The position numbers and the translations under genes are program-made. The notes under the pieces were generated by a model. The model searched no databases. It saw only the letters and a list, made by a program, of their open reading frames with translations, and was not told the DNA's origin. A stretch of DNA of 64,000 bases from Uloborus plumipes (taxonomy: Eukaryota > Arthropoda > Arachnida > Araneae > Uloboridae): positions 103,615 through 167,614 of the forward strand of contig JAXGGA010001136.1 of the NCBI GenBank assembly GCA_038373865.1. The letters run 5' to 3'. Shown piece after piece: positions 50,799 to 63,251 of this stretch (position 1 is its first letter; each line of letters opens with the position of its first letter).

Positions 50799-53700
50799 TC
50801 AAGCACTAAACATGCTTTGTAGATTAAAGATATAGTAACCTTAATCGGATGTAGACATTCACATTACGGAGATGTTTGGATTTATAACTCATTTCACGTA
50901 TACTCCCAGCACAGCAGTTCGCAAATTCTTTTTATTTTAAGGCACCTGTTTTAGGATTCCGATTTTCTCGCGGCATCCTTTCTTGTGTAAAAGTATAACC
51001 AATTATAGCAAAAGAAAAAAAACATTTTTACAAAATAAAAATCGTGAACCAGAATTACATAGCTTTAATTCTAATGCAGGGACGCCCAAAAGTGTTGCAA
51101 TATTTTAATATTTAATAAATCTAATTCATGAGTAAAATTACTGCAAAATTTCGCGGCGCCCCTGAGAAGATTTCACAGTTCCTCGGGGAGCAGCGGCGTA
51201 GTTTGCTAATCACAACCGTAATCCCGAACATATTAATAAATTAAATTAGATAATGAGATCAGAGTACCTAACAAAACCAAAAATCATTCGTTTAAAAAAC
51301 ACTATTCTAGTGTTTGTAAAAATTATTGTTTCTTGTTTTACATTCAATAATGAAAATAGTCCATGAAGATGAGAAAAGGTTTGTTCAAGGCGTTATAGCG
51401 TTGTTGTTCCCCTCTTCCCCCGCTTTTCAGATACTAAAAATATACCTCGTAAATTAAAAAGGCAACCCTCAACCTGAAATTCGCATTACCGAAATGTTGG
51501 TTGGAAACATTCCTAAACTACCCAACCAAATGAAAATGCAACAACTATGTTTTTCAATTAAAATAAACCAATGCCCCCCAGTAATATAGCCAGTATGAAT
51601 TACCTAACATGAATAAACTTCGAATAAACAATTTAATAAACTGCACCAAATGGAAAAATAATTCATTCTTTCGCAAAGAAAATGTTATAATGAAAGCAAA
51701 TGGCAGCTACACTCTACAGAGAGCTCACAATAATGATATAACCAAAAAAAAACAGAAAAGAAAAAAACCGCATAAATCTAATGTTTATCATTAATCTTAA
51801 TGCAAAAAGAACGTACTACCTAAAAACGTTCTTAAAAGCGAAGTAGGTGGCATCTAAATATACCGCCTACTGGACAAAAATTAGACATAAAAGCTAGACA
51901 AGGAGCAGAAAACAAGATCGCTGCAACTCAAAATTGGATGAATCTGGAAGTAGTCGGCCTTGAAACACGTAAGAGGCAAGTAATGACAAGTTGGAAATCA
52001 GTGTTCTTAAGGGGGGTGGGGGAAGCTGAAGATCACAATTCGATAAGTTATCTAAAAGAAATGAAACCACTCTTTCAACATGACAAACAGCAATGTCGAA
52101 AGCGTCAGACAGCGAGCGAAAATGAATGAAAAAGAAGTCTTTTCATTCATTTATTCTCCTTTAATTGACAGGAGTTAGTTAACAAAACTTGGCTTTCGCA
52201 TTTTTCGTGCCTTGACATTTATTTTAATAAAGCTTTCCCTTTCTTTAATCCGTAGCCTACTTGAGTTCAAAAGAAATAATTAAATTATAGTTTAACAAAC
52301 TAAAAAATACGCTTTTAGAGTTAATCAAACTAAAAAGCAAAATTGAATATACGCTAAGTTCACATGCACTTATAATACATCAACATGCAAAAAAGTTAAG
52401 CCTTTAGTTGTAATAATAGTATTAAATATATTACTTTTAGATTTGTTAAGAACGTGAATTTTATCTTTTTATTCAGAGTTACATACAAACAAACAAACAA
52501 ACTCACATGTGAAGCTATATTTTTTATAATAAAAGCGTATTAAACAAGAGTAAAATGTAGAATGTAGGCCATGATCAATGTTTATTATTTTCCATCTTCC
52601 ATTATTTATCACTGTATTAGCTGCATTGCACGGTCTACCTCGAGTATCATCAAGTGACGCATGTTGTTCAACAATCAGGATGAAGTAAAAGAAAAAACAT
52701 TTCCCGTCAATGTGTAGAAAAGAGAAGTTTCATGAGTCAAAATTTAAACTTAGACCTCTGTGGATATTTTTTTAAATTCCGAAAATTGAGTCATTTTTAT
52801 TAATAAACGCAAATATTCCGCTTCACGGACTTTCTCTCGCAAAAACTCTCTACGTAAATTCCTGAGCATCAAAGAGCCTCATCCCAAATTTGTGGTTGCA
52901 AAAGTATTTATTTGTCATAAACAAATTCAATCTCCTACCTCCCCCCCCCCCTCACTAATTTCATAAGAATTAGGTCATACACAGATTCGTAAAATCGACA
53001 CATCAATGAATTCATTGCTGTAAACAAGGATGATTTATAATTACAGCACTTGGTAAGTAAGCAGGCTATGCAAATAGAGTAATCGTGTTTCCATTTTGCT
53101 GAATAAGAAAGGCCTCCTAAAACAATGGAACACAGAATTTCTATATAATTTAAATTTCGTGTTTTCTACGAACCAAAGATTACTAAGAGTATTAAATCAA
53201 AAAGTGAGTCATCTACTTCTATAGTGTGATAAACAGAAAGCCTGTTCTTAACTGGGACAAAATATCCAATTAAATGTACGAAATAAAATTACTTTTTAGG
53301 TCATGGGGTCACTGAGAATCTGCAGGATAAATTGAAATAGCCATCGCTGTAGTGAAATACGGACTTAATTAAATCACATAAAATCCCTAAAAATGTTTCA
53401 TTTAATAACAAGAAAAATCAGAACTTCTAAACTCCTAAATTAAGGAATCACATTAATCAATGAGCGTAAAATAATTGACTTCTATTTTTAAATAAAATAA
53501 CATATACACAAATACGTCATTTCGGATAGTCAATCGGTTTTGTAAGAATTTCGAAAATAAAACTTTGAAAACATCTTTTTTCAACAAGTCAATTTTGAAC
53601 GAAACTTTTCATCTCTAACACAATCAACCCCTCGACTCGTTTAATTCACCTTCCTCTTTTTTTTTTTTTTTTTTTTTTCAATCAACTTCAACAACTTTTC

Positions 53701-54300
53701 CAAGTTTACTATCAAGTTTTAAAATAAACTTTTTCACCCTCCCGAAACTTCCCCAGGAACGTAATGAAGTCGTACTTTTTTCTCTCTTTTTTTTTTTCCT
53801 CCCAAGACTTCTCTGACCTCTTTGAAATCAACTTTTCCAACTTTCCTGAATTCTCAATAAAACATGAAAATCACTTTACTTTTTTGAAATATTCATTAAC
53901 CTCCTGAAAATAGTTAGAAAAACAATACAGATTTACGAAACCATCTTCCACTTCATAAGTTCTGCTAAGAAAATTCTACATTTTATCTTTTAATCACTTA
54001 TTTTTTTAGTGCAACAGCAATCCGTAAGGAGAGATGAACTCATTGAGAAAGAATAAAGGTGGAGGGAGTGTAGTTTTCAATTCTTGAAACAAAGATCTCA
54101 AGTCACATGACATATTTTAAAGTAAAGTATTTGGAAGAAATCAGGGTTTTTTTTAAACTTGTTTTACATAAAACGTGTCTCTCATTCGCCGATGCTGAAC
54201 CATGTGACTTGGGATTTTTATTTCAACTTTTTCTAGGACAATGATTGAACTTACTCTCTCCGTTTACTAATATCAGCTCTGTTGTTGTTGTTTCTAATCT
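50799..54300. other. Sparse AT-rich region
   Basis: No coding exon recognised. Contains poly-T at 53658-53678, a poly-C run at 52941-52951 and AT-rich unique sequence. The glycine-loop exon of the kinase was looked for here and not found. Confidence 0.5.
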
Positions 54301-54317
54301 CCCATCTGGTTCGACGG

Positions 54318-54560
54318 AGTCAGACCAGATTAACGAATCCGTTAACATTAATGAAATCCGATACCAAAAGGGGAGTAGCATGGATATCCTCCCAGTTCAA
54401 ACCCAAACAGTCCAAGATATGTTGAGGTGAAGCCTGGTCATGGTGGCACTTGGGGCAGAGAGGATATGTCTTACTGCCCTCAGAATATTTAAGGCCTTTT
54501 ATGTGAACACTGGCAAGTCGGGACAGGCTATCCGACCTATCACCCTACATCCTATCTGCT
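54318..54560 (-). pseudogene. Non-LTR retrotransposon C-terminus (RNase H end plus zinc knuckle)
   Basis: Minus-strand translation gives LSRLASVHIKGLKYSEGSKT, then YPLCPKCHHDQASPQHILDC, then LGLNWEDIHATPLLV and a natural-looking stop. The CPKC…H…C cluster after a gx-hi-x-gl-k stretch is the C-terminus of arthropod LINEs that carry an RNase H domain. An in-frame stop at about 54560 and loss of upstream domains mark it as dead. Confidence 0.7.
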
Positions 54561-55828
54561 CTAAGAGTGAACTAGCAAAATTTTAGAAAGGTAATCAATG
54601 AGACAAACCATCTCACTGAAATGGCAACATCAACGGTGTTGTGTAGAGACAACAACAAACAAGAATTTGCTTAATTGAAAGATCCTCTTCCCCTCTCCCT
54701 CAAAAATATTCTGGAGGCTTCAAAACAGATACTTGCTTTAAACAAGTATTTTTTCGTCCATAATTAAACTGACCAAAATCTTTGAAATCTAACTTAGCAC
54801 GAATACTATCTTCAGTTTCATAAAAGCGAATCATACCTCAATACATCTCCTATTTTTAAAGTTAAAAGCATTCGCGAGTGCTAGGAGCAGTGTTCGAAAA
54901 AGAACAGTAGTTAAACGTGGTGGCGCCTGGCATATTAGTACGTAAACTGTATCACACCCTACTGAAAAAACAAATTTCCAACCACTCCCTTTTATAAGTT
55001 GATATTCGTAATTACTATCAATCGAAAAAATCTAACAGTTCTGATTTATTTTGCGGCAAGAGTAAAAATATTAAACGCCTTTTCATGTCAGAAACTACGC
55101 GGATATTGACGTATCGCACAGCAAGATTGCTGTTATAGATTCCTTTGATAGGTTCAACTCATAGGCGTACAAGAACAGTTAATTATTGGCATTCCGACCG
55201 AAACAATGCTCAGCGGCCGCGCCCCGAAAGTTTAGCAGAATATTTGCATTTAATTTGAGAGAACTGAAAAAGCATCATTTGAATAAAAGCATTGAAAAAT
55301 CGATAATATGTATGAGTGAAAAGACTCGACAACAACGATTCAAGTCCACAGCGCGAAGAAAAGTTTATTCAGCAAAATGAATAACATTCTATTCTGAAAA
55401 TGCCTTGAAAATTTTATGTTTAAATAATTCAAGTGCCACCTACGCTAAAACTTGACCAGTTCCAGATTTAAAAAAAAAAAAAAAAAAAGATACAAACAGC
55501 GAAAATTTTGGACGGGCCATTGCCTGGAAAACAGCGGTACTTATGTTTTTTTCATATTTCAGCATTTTACCTTAACTTTATTGTATTTGGTTTATGCTAA
55601 AAATGAAGCACGAAAAGAACGTCAAATTCCAACATTTTACAATTGTTTTGTAGTAGAAAATTCATTATTTTACTTTGGAGGGAGAGAGAGTAGGATTGAT
55701 GGAATGAGAATTAAATAAGTTTTAATTTCCGGAGTCAATTTAGTAAAGAGCACTTGAGATATGATACTATCATAACCCCCTCAGGAGAAGAGTCAACTTG
55801 TTATATCTGCTTCCTCCTCCGTGGGAAA
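54561..55828. other. No gene recognised
   Basis: Mixed AT-rich sequence; a short CG-bearing patch at 55180-55240. Open frames at 55186-55380 and 55452-55718 match nothing recognised. Confidence 0.45.
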
Positions 55829-55836
55829 AACACTGG

Positions 55837-56118
55837 CAAGGGTAGATCCAGAAATTTTTCAATGGAGGCGCGATTGATTTTTATTTGTTACTTTTTCACT
55901 GCGTGAATTGGTTCGTAAATGTTGATCACAAAGGTTTCGGACTTCCAATTCCAAAACATTTTCGGGGGTAGAGCCTCAAATTTCCTTCCCCCAATAGTAT
56001 CCATTAAAACTAACCTAAAACTACGTTTTTTGAACTTCAATATCGAAAAATTACAAGTGGAGAGTCCTTCAAGGAAGGGGTAGTCGCCCCCATCGTCCCT
56101 CCCTTTTATACGTCCCTG
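55837..56118. mobile_element. 282-bp hAT-like MITE (third family copy)
   Basis: A perfect 8-bp duplication AACACTGG flanks it (55829-55836 and 56119-56126), proving the boundaries. Ends caagggtagatcc and acgtccctg. The interior motif order is the same as 23335-23605 and 37605-37885. Confidence 0.85.
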
Positions 56119-56769
56119 AACACTGGCTGCACTAGTCGTATACCACTTTTCAGTTTTCTAGAGAGGATTCCTACAAGCTAAATACTTTTGCAATATTAAA
56201 AAAATGCAACTGGGTCATAAATATCACATAAACGATTTTTTAAGGCAACTTTTTACCTGAAAAAATATTTTGACTCCTCTTTCTCGTTATGTTTAATACA
56301 TGTTGAGAACAGCTTCATGTATCATGCCCCCCCCCCCCCCCAAAAAAAAGCTCATATCAAATATTAGTGAAATGTAAAGCCATTATTTCTCCGCTATTTA
56401 ACTGGAATTCCAAGACATTTTTTTAGCACTTTGACGCTACAACTGCGCATCGAGCTTGAGGAAACGTCAGCAAGCTGGATTTGATTGTTGAAATTGTTAT
56501 ACCAAACCCCTCCCCCCCCCCCCCCCCACACACACACGGAAAATAAAAAGGTTGTCGGGTATGGATCTATCGTGGAATTTATAGGTAACATAGTAATGAA
56601 AATGGAAAGCAAACAAATAGGTTAAATAAAAAATGTTTCTTAAGTCTGCTGATAAGCCTCTAAAGTAAGCATTGACTCTAAAATAAAAGAACAATAAAAA
56701 AGTACACGAACTTTTGAAAATCATTCAAAGGCATTCAGAAACGTAGTGGAGACAAAAACAATGACATTA

Positions 56770-57130
56770 AAAGATTTTGCCAGGACTGTTCCGCAAAAAA
56801 AATAAAGCAAATTTCATATTTTGCACGGGCAAGGACGATGCATTTGTCAGCAGCCTCGGCGTCCACAACGAGCTAACCATATACGACAGGCCCGCTAAGT
56901 GCATAATTCCCGGAGCACCTAAACTGATAATAGCCGCGTCTCTAACAAAGGTTAATTTCATTCGCCTCACACATTAAAGACCCGACTTGACTCACGCAGT
57001 CGTAAGGCAATCATAAAGTCGTAAAACATCGTTTATATGAGTGAGGCAACATAGGGGCGGGCGGCAGCCGCACATGGAAGGCGAGCGCCACGGATGTGAT
57101 TAGGCACACTGCAGACTTCCTTATAGACGG
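56770..57130. promoter_or_regulatory. GC-richer unique patch (candidate conserved non-coding element)
   Basis: Non-repetitive, with more CG than its surroundings, and open on both strands over 200 bp (56777-56977 plus, 56767-56970 minus) without a recognisable protein. Could be a regulatory element of the kinase locus or an unrecognised exon. Weak evidence. Confidence 0.25.
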
Positions 57131-57289
57131 GTGCCGTTTGGCCCATTCTCTCCAATAGATAGGCTAATGGAAGGGAAAAGTACGCACTTTGGTTAAACTA
57201 AAATATAAAGAACCGCAAAACCCCAAGGTTTTTTCTCTAAAAATGATGGAGGATTTAACTGATGAACGTTAATGGCATGCTGTTGCTGT

Positions 57290-57560
57290 CTTGTGCCAGC
57301 TAGGCTGGCAATTTGGGGTGCGTTGCTTCACTTTCAACTGTATCGTCATTTAGTGTGAATTCCGACTTCCACAGTACACGTATGCTATAGGGAGCCGTGT
57401 TTAGGCAACCATTCACAGCACAACAACAGATTCACACAAGAAAAGGACAAGGACAGGAGAGAGAAAGTACATCCATGCTAAAGTCGGGATTCATATCCGG
57501 GACCCTTCCACCCCGGTCCGACCTCGCTGACCGTTAGAAGAGGTCGCCGGTTGATAACAT
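57290..57560 (-). mobile_element. tRNA-derived SINE-like relic
   Basis: The minus-strand sequence ggtcagcgaggtcggac followed about 20 bp later by ggtcccggatatgaatccc resembles tRNA A- and B-box regions (B box degenerated from GGTTCGAATCC). A non-tRNA body follows. No second copy in the window and no target duplication seen. Confidence 0.42.
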
Positions 57561-58717
57561 GCAAAAATTCGCAAGCAACCGAGCAACATGGCAGCGTTGA
57601 CTCAGAAATCGAACTGCAAGTAAAAATGAGGGTCCCCCCCCCCCAACCGCCCTCTACCACCCAAAGAAAGACAAAAGGCTCCTAAAACAACACCCAAAAA
57701 GCTTCAATAGCACAGTCTGAGCCATGACCATCCCCCTTGTGACTATAAAGAGAAAAATTAATTTCTACAGTACGTACTTACTCTTTCCAAAACAGTAAAA
57801 CGCCTGATTATATATCGAGAAGCACTCAAAAGATTACGAAGAGGGAAAAAAAAAGATATTTGTTTCTACTTTGGTGTTCCTTTGGAAATTTGAAAATTGT
57901 ACAGTAATAATAAATAGTTCAAAGGTCGGATCTAGCTTCTGGTTTTGTACGGAGTTATTTCTGAAAGAGGATGTATAAGTTCCCCTTTTGGATGTAAGTA
58001 GGGATTTAGGATGATTTTTTCAAAATATAAAGCTTTAAAACGTAGCTTAAAGCTATCTTTGTTTGATTGCATATAGTTAGTGGTTAGCCCTAAATAACCT
58101 ACAGCAGGGATTTCCAGCCTTTTCGACACGAGGCGTTCTTTGAAGTGCCATAGAACTTACTTTGAGAACCCCACCCCAGGAATATAAGTACAAAAAAAGT
58201 GAATCGAATCGCCTTGCAGGCGAAGTGAAACAGCAATACTATCTTAAAACAGAGAAATAGAGGATAAACTTAAATTTATAAAAAAAATACAGCATAATAA
58301 AAAAAAAAGAACAAAGCAAATGTCTTCCCCAAAGCAGTTGACCTTGTTACGAGCAACACAGAACTCAAAATTCAGCCAGCATTTCACTTTTTCGACAGTC
58401 AAGAATTCGAACGTTTCTTCTTTTAATCATTAGGATTCGATTTTTGTTCTACCAATGTCTCGAATAATAAATCAGTGAATGCCCACCTGTTACGGCAAAG
58501 GGTGTTAGATAAAGCAAACCACGTGTTGTGAAGGAGCACGTTTCAGCATGAGAACACCTAGGAGGATGAAATGATAGAAGATAAGATGGATCCTCCAAGA
58601 GGAATACCAGACAAGGAAACTCACTTCTTGTATTCTTGGGTATACCTAATGTATATAATGACATAAGAAAAGTCGTAGGTAAGCGCATGATAACTTTAAA
58701 AGTCTTGGGAAACTTAA

Positions 58718-59234
58718 CCCATTAATGCCTAGCCTAACGTTCCTTTTTAGGGACGGTCCAATAAAAAAGGGTCTGAATTTCCCAAAAATGAACATTTCAA
58801 CCCAATAATAGTGTTCAATTAGTACCTTGGTACTGTTTCATTTCGTTCTTCACATACTGCAGCACATAACCATTGAAAAGTGTGTTCTGTAGCAGTTTTA
58901 ATATGATCGTTATCAAAAATGACATCGTTCACAATCTCAAGAAAAAAAGCAAAGTTTTCAAAGTTATTCCCAGCTTCCTAATTTTTGTTAATCGCTGATT
59001 TTTATTTCTTCTTATAAAATGTCTCTTTAAATATTATATCATAGGAGGCAGAAAAAATTTTTAGTAAAAAAGTATGTACCCTCTGGGGTTTATCGTAACT
59101 TTTAAGGGACGATTTTTCTTTCCTCAATAAAAAAATTATTTTTTATATGATATTTTTTTTTCCTGTCCATTAAACACTGCTTGTAACCAGTATACAAAAT
59201 ATCTTTGGGGGAAAAAATGTCAGGCATTAATGGG
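58718..59234. mobile_element. piggyBac-like MITE (CCCATTAATGCC ends)
   Basis: Inverted ends CCCATTAATGCCT and AGGCATTAATGGG, flanked by TTAA on the left and TTGA on the right, 517 bp. No coding capacity. Confidence 0.65.
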
Positions 59235-59525
59235 TTGATCTTTCTCTTGGAATTTTCAGAGGGTTCAAAAACGGTTGAATAACTGCTATAAAATTCCAGT
59301 TTCTACATTTAAATGCTGTTTTAAAAAGGTTGGAAACATTAATAAATGGGAGCCCAACTGTATCACATTGCAATTTTGAAGCGATAAATGTGATGCAAAC
59401 ACTGATCAACCTTATTCGCTGAGAATTAAGAGTAAACGTATGTAATGTATAAAATTTATATACATCGGGAAGGGAAGTGGAATAAACTTTAATCTGGATT
59501 CTACTGAGTCATTTTTAGAGATACA

Positions 59526-59757
59526 TACCGTAAAGTCGGGTTACTTGGACCCACAAGGAGGTTACTTGAGCCCACAGTAAAATGATAAAATCTGGGTTTG
59601 GTACTAGCGTTAGATATTGCAGAGTGCTTCTACCTTGCGGAGAAACGAGGAACTACGTGCAAGTCTTCAACTAATAAGTACCAAACCTAGATTTTATCAT
59701 TTTACTGTAATGGGCTCAAGTAACCCCCTAGGGTCCAAGTAACCCGACTTTACGGTA
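59526..59757. mobile_element. 232-bp MITE with ~80-bp inverted arms
   Basis: Ends TACCGTAAAGTCGGGTTACT and its inverse. The arms pair over most of the element, including 'agtaaaatgataaaatct' and 'ggtttggtact'. Family unknown. Confidence 0.78.
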
Positions 59758-59970
59758 GTGAATTTTGTTTCAATACGCGAAGATTTTTTTTTTTTTTTTT
59801 TTTTTTTTATTTCTTACACAAAAAGTGAGGGGATCTGAAATGAAACCAATCTTCTCCAAACTTCATTGGGTCCTGACCGTGAGATCTCATTATCATTACG
59901 GTCAGTCACAAGACATTATCACTATCATTTTGAAAAACACAAAATTCTAAACTTATAGTCTTACACTAAT

Positions 59971-61240
59971 ACAGTAGTCTAGTAAACGAAGGTCAAAATT
60001 AGGGTGAAAAAAACAAAAAAACATGCAGTTTTGCAAACTGGTATACAGGTACAGGAAGGTCTCCTGATGAACATACTAAAAGTCCCCAGTGGTGAGGGGG
60101 GAGCTCGCAGCGCCACCTGGTGTTTTATGGGTGTTTTTTCAGTTTTCGTCTTATATCTCAAAAACTATTTACTTGCGAGAAAAAATGTCAATTAGTGAAT
60201 TAAAGATCATAAAGTTTTCTTTAAAACGCTTTTTTAGTTTTTATTATAGCTATAATAGTTGCCGAGATATTGAGCTTCAAAGTTGGTTAATTTTTGAAAA
60301 ACCAACTATTTTTTCCATCTTTTCTATTTTTGGAGCCGCCTCAGTGATTAATTTGATATGATTCTTTTCTTTTTTCGACCTGAAGTAGTACAGGTCATTA
60401 AGGCGATTTGATTTCTTGAAACGGGGAGGCAGGTTGGGGAGGAATGAAGGACGACCAAAATATGTGCTAGTTCACTATTTTTCCCTCAACCATAGTTCAG
60501 CAAACGAAGGCCCTAAGTAAGGGTGAAAAAATAATAATATAGTTTTAAAAATTGGCACACAGGTACAGGAAGGTCTCCTGATGAACATACTAAAAGTCCC
60601 CGGTGGTGAGGGGGAGCTCGCAGCGCCACCTGGTGTTTTATGGGTGATTTTTCAATTTTCGTCTTTTATCTGAAAAACTATTGACTTGCGAGAAAAAAAT
60701 CAATTAATAAATTAAAGAGTATAAAATTATCTTTAAAACGCTTTTTTTGTTTTTATTAGAGCTATAATAGTTGCCGAGATATTGAACTTCAAAGTTTGTC
60801 ATTTTTTGAGAAAACTACTATTTTTCCCCTCTTTTCTATTTTTGGAGCCGCCACAGTGATTAATTTGATATTATTCTTTTCTTTTTTCGATCTGAAGTAG
60901 TGCAGGTCATTAAGGTGATTTGATTTCTTGAAACGGGGAAGCAGGTTGGGGAGGAAGGAGGCGAGGAATGAAGGGAAGAAAAAACTATGTGCAAGTGTAC
61001 TTTTCACTATTTTTCCCTCTACCATAGTTCAGCAAGCGAAGGCCCAAAATAAGGGCGAAAAAATAATAATATAGTTTTAAAAATTGGCACACACGTGCAA
61101 AATGGGCTTTTGATGAACGTTCTAAAAGTCCTCGGTGGTAGGGGGTGAGCTCGCAGCGCCACCAGGGATTTTGGGTGCGTTTTTTTTTCAGTTTTCGTCT
61201 TATATCCCAAAAACTATGCATTCGCCAGCAAAATCATCAA
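59971..61240. repeat. Tandem array of a ~530-bp unit (2.4 copies)
   Basis: Units start at 59971, 60489 and 61021, each with 'gcaaacgaagg', 'ggtacaggaaggtctcctga' (variant in unit 3), 'ctcgcagcgccacc' and 'acttgcgagaaaaa' in the same order. Unit 2 is 532 bp. The third unit breaks off near 61240. Confidence 0.85.
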
Positions 61241-61645
61241 TTGGTAAATTAAAGAACATAAAAATACCTTTAAAAAGAATAAAGAATGAATTAGTATTTT
61301 ATAACTGAAATAGATGGAATAGACTTGACATTTAAGTTCTAAACTCGTGAGATTTTGAAAACCTATCTTTTTCTTTTCTTCTTTCTTTATTTTTTGGGAC
61401 TGCGAAAGGCATATCAATCACTTTTTTCTTAAATTTCGATAGTGCTGTGCTATTTAAGTCAACTAAGGTCCAAGAAGACCTTAAATCATGTTATAAATAA
61501 AACGTATACCCTTCTGCAAAAAGGATAAATAATAAAAATAATGATAAAAAAGTCCAAACATTGAAAAAATAGAATAATGCAAATAAAATAATGAAAGTGA
61601 AAAGATGTAGAATAAATATAAACTAACATGAAAATGACATTGTAC

Positions 61646-62404
61646 TCAAGTTAAATGGATACTTTCGTCGTCTGACTGTTCATCTAATGCGATATCCAAT
61701 TTTGAACTGTTAAGGCAAATACCCTGGCAGTTTAAGCAAGCAATGCTGCAGTTTATCCTTGATTTTCTGCAGCCGCATCTTGCACCACATCCTTTTGTGC
61801 ATGAACAAAAAATCATGGAGAGAATGGAGTCAGGAGCAGGAAGCCTTGAAGTTGTTATAAGTTTCCATGATGTACCTGCTTTTTTCCATCTCCAGGCATC
61901 GGGTGGAAGTAATCTCCCCAACCACTTTTGAATCTGGTGATAAACTCTTAATGAATGAAATTTTGCGGCATCTTCAGTAGGTGGGAAGGAAGCAAGATCA
62001 GGTTTTATTTTTCTTGCTGCTCTCTGAAAAGATATAAATCTCTGTTTATTCAGAGAAGTTATATTTACTGGAGCCCCATATAAGGCTAAGAAAAATTATT
62101 GGCCTGCCTCCGCTACCTGCTCTGGGGTAGAAAGAGGATTTGAGAACACTTCCGGAACGTAGCTCAATGATTGATTTTTTTGTAACATCTTCATGAATTT
62201 GGCTTTGCCTTTGTTATATGCAGCTGATGTTGTGTCACAGCCGGAGAAAGCATGGAGGAAGAGAATTTGATCTTTAAACTTGCAAGTGTTTTGTAATTCT
62301 TGTGAATAAAAAATTTTGGTGTTCACTTTATCTTTGCCTAGTTTGAAGAAAAGAATATTATTATTACTTGGAGTCAAAGCTATTAATAAAACATTTTGGG
62401 CCTT
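61646..62404 (-). pseudogene. Decayed gene with GCDTTS motif and CXC (tesmin/TSO1-like) cluster
   Basis: One minus-strand frame runs from the inverted repeat at 62404 to a stop at 61646 and is broken only by a TAA at 62096-62098 (the following 149 codons are in the same frame). It reads FLHAFSGCDTTSAAYNKGKA, later FLALYGAPVNITSLNKQR, KPDLASFPP and RLLPPDAWRWKK, then the cluster CSCTKGCGARCGCRKSRINC and CLNCQG. Proteins combining an HA.SGCDTTS.. motif and a cysteine-rich CXC tail occur as large multicopy families in arthropod genomes; their function is unknown to me and they may belong to mobile elements. The N-terminal part is cut by the repeat, so only the C-terminal third or so is present. 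Confidence 0.7.
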
Positions 62405-62940
62405 CGTTTGCTGAACTATGGTAGAGGGAAAAATAGTGAAAAGTACACTTGCACATAGTTTTTTCTTCCCTTTATTCCTCGCCTCTTTTCTCCCCAACCT
62501 GCCTCCCCGTTTCAAGAAATCAAATCACCTTAATGACCTGTACTACTTCAGTTCGAAAAAAGAAAAGAATAATATCAAATTAATCACTGTGGCGGCTCCA
62601 AAAATAGAAAAGATGGAAAAAATAGTTGGTTTTTCAAAAATTAACCAACTTTGAAGCTCAATATCTCGGCAACTATTATAGCTATAATAAAAACTAAAAA
62701 AGCGTTTTAAAGATAATTTTATGCTCTTTAATTTATTAATTGACATTTTTTCTCGCAAGTCAATAGTTTTTGAGATATAAGACAAAAATTGAAAAATCAT
62801 CCATAAAGCACCAGGTGGCGCTGCGAGCTCCCCCCTCACCACTGGGGACTTTTAGTATGTTCATCAGGAGCCCTTCCTGTACCTGTGTGGCCAATTTTTA
62901 AAACTGCATGTTTTAGTGTTTTTTCAAATCCTTTATTGAC
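62400..62940. repeat. Inverted copy of the ~530-bp unit
   Basis: Reverse complement of the unit at 60489-61021 (caccaggtggcgctgcgag at 62811, ctgaactatggtagaggg at 62411). With the direct array it brackets the GCDTTS/CXC pseudogene in an inverted arrangement. Confidence 0.85.
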
Positions 62941-62947
62941 TAGACTA

Positions 62948-63243
62948 AGGCCCCTATATATACGAGCCGGCGCATCAAGATTAAGTTTCACCACTTTGGA
63001 TCCAGCTCGTGTTTGTGTGATTGAGTGGTTGTCTTTTCTGGCCAGTAATCGCGTTTTGGTAATTTTTCACTTTGAGCAATTATTAGCGGCACGTGGATTT
63101 GGCAAAGCTTAGCAATGTGCCAAAACTTTTTTCTGGTAACCCTACTCCGCAACAATGAAAATGTGAAAGTAAAAGTTAAGGAATTGGATCCAAAGTGGTG
63201 AAACCCAAACATCTTGATGCGCCGGCCTGTTTATATAGTGGCT
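62948..63243. mobile_element. 296-bp MITE with 8-bp duplication
   Basis: Flanked by a perfect CTAGACTA duplication (62940-62947 and 63244-63251). Inverted subterminal blocks gccggcgcatcaagat and tttcaccactttggatcca. The 8-bp target site points to hAT-type mobilisation, though the termini are only moderately similar. Confidence 0.75.
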
Positions 63244-63251
63244 CTAGACTA

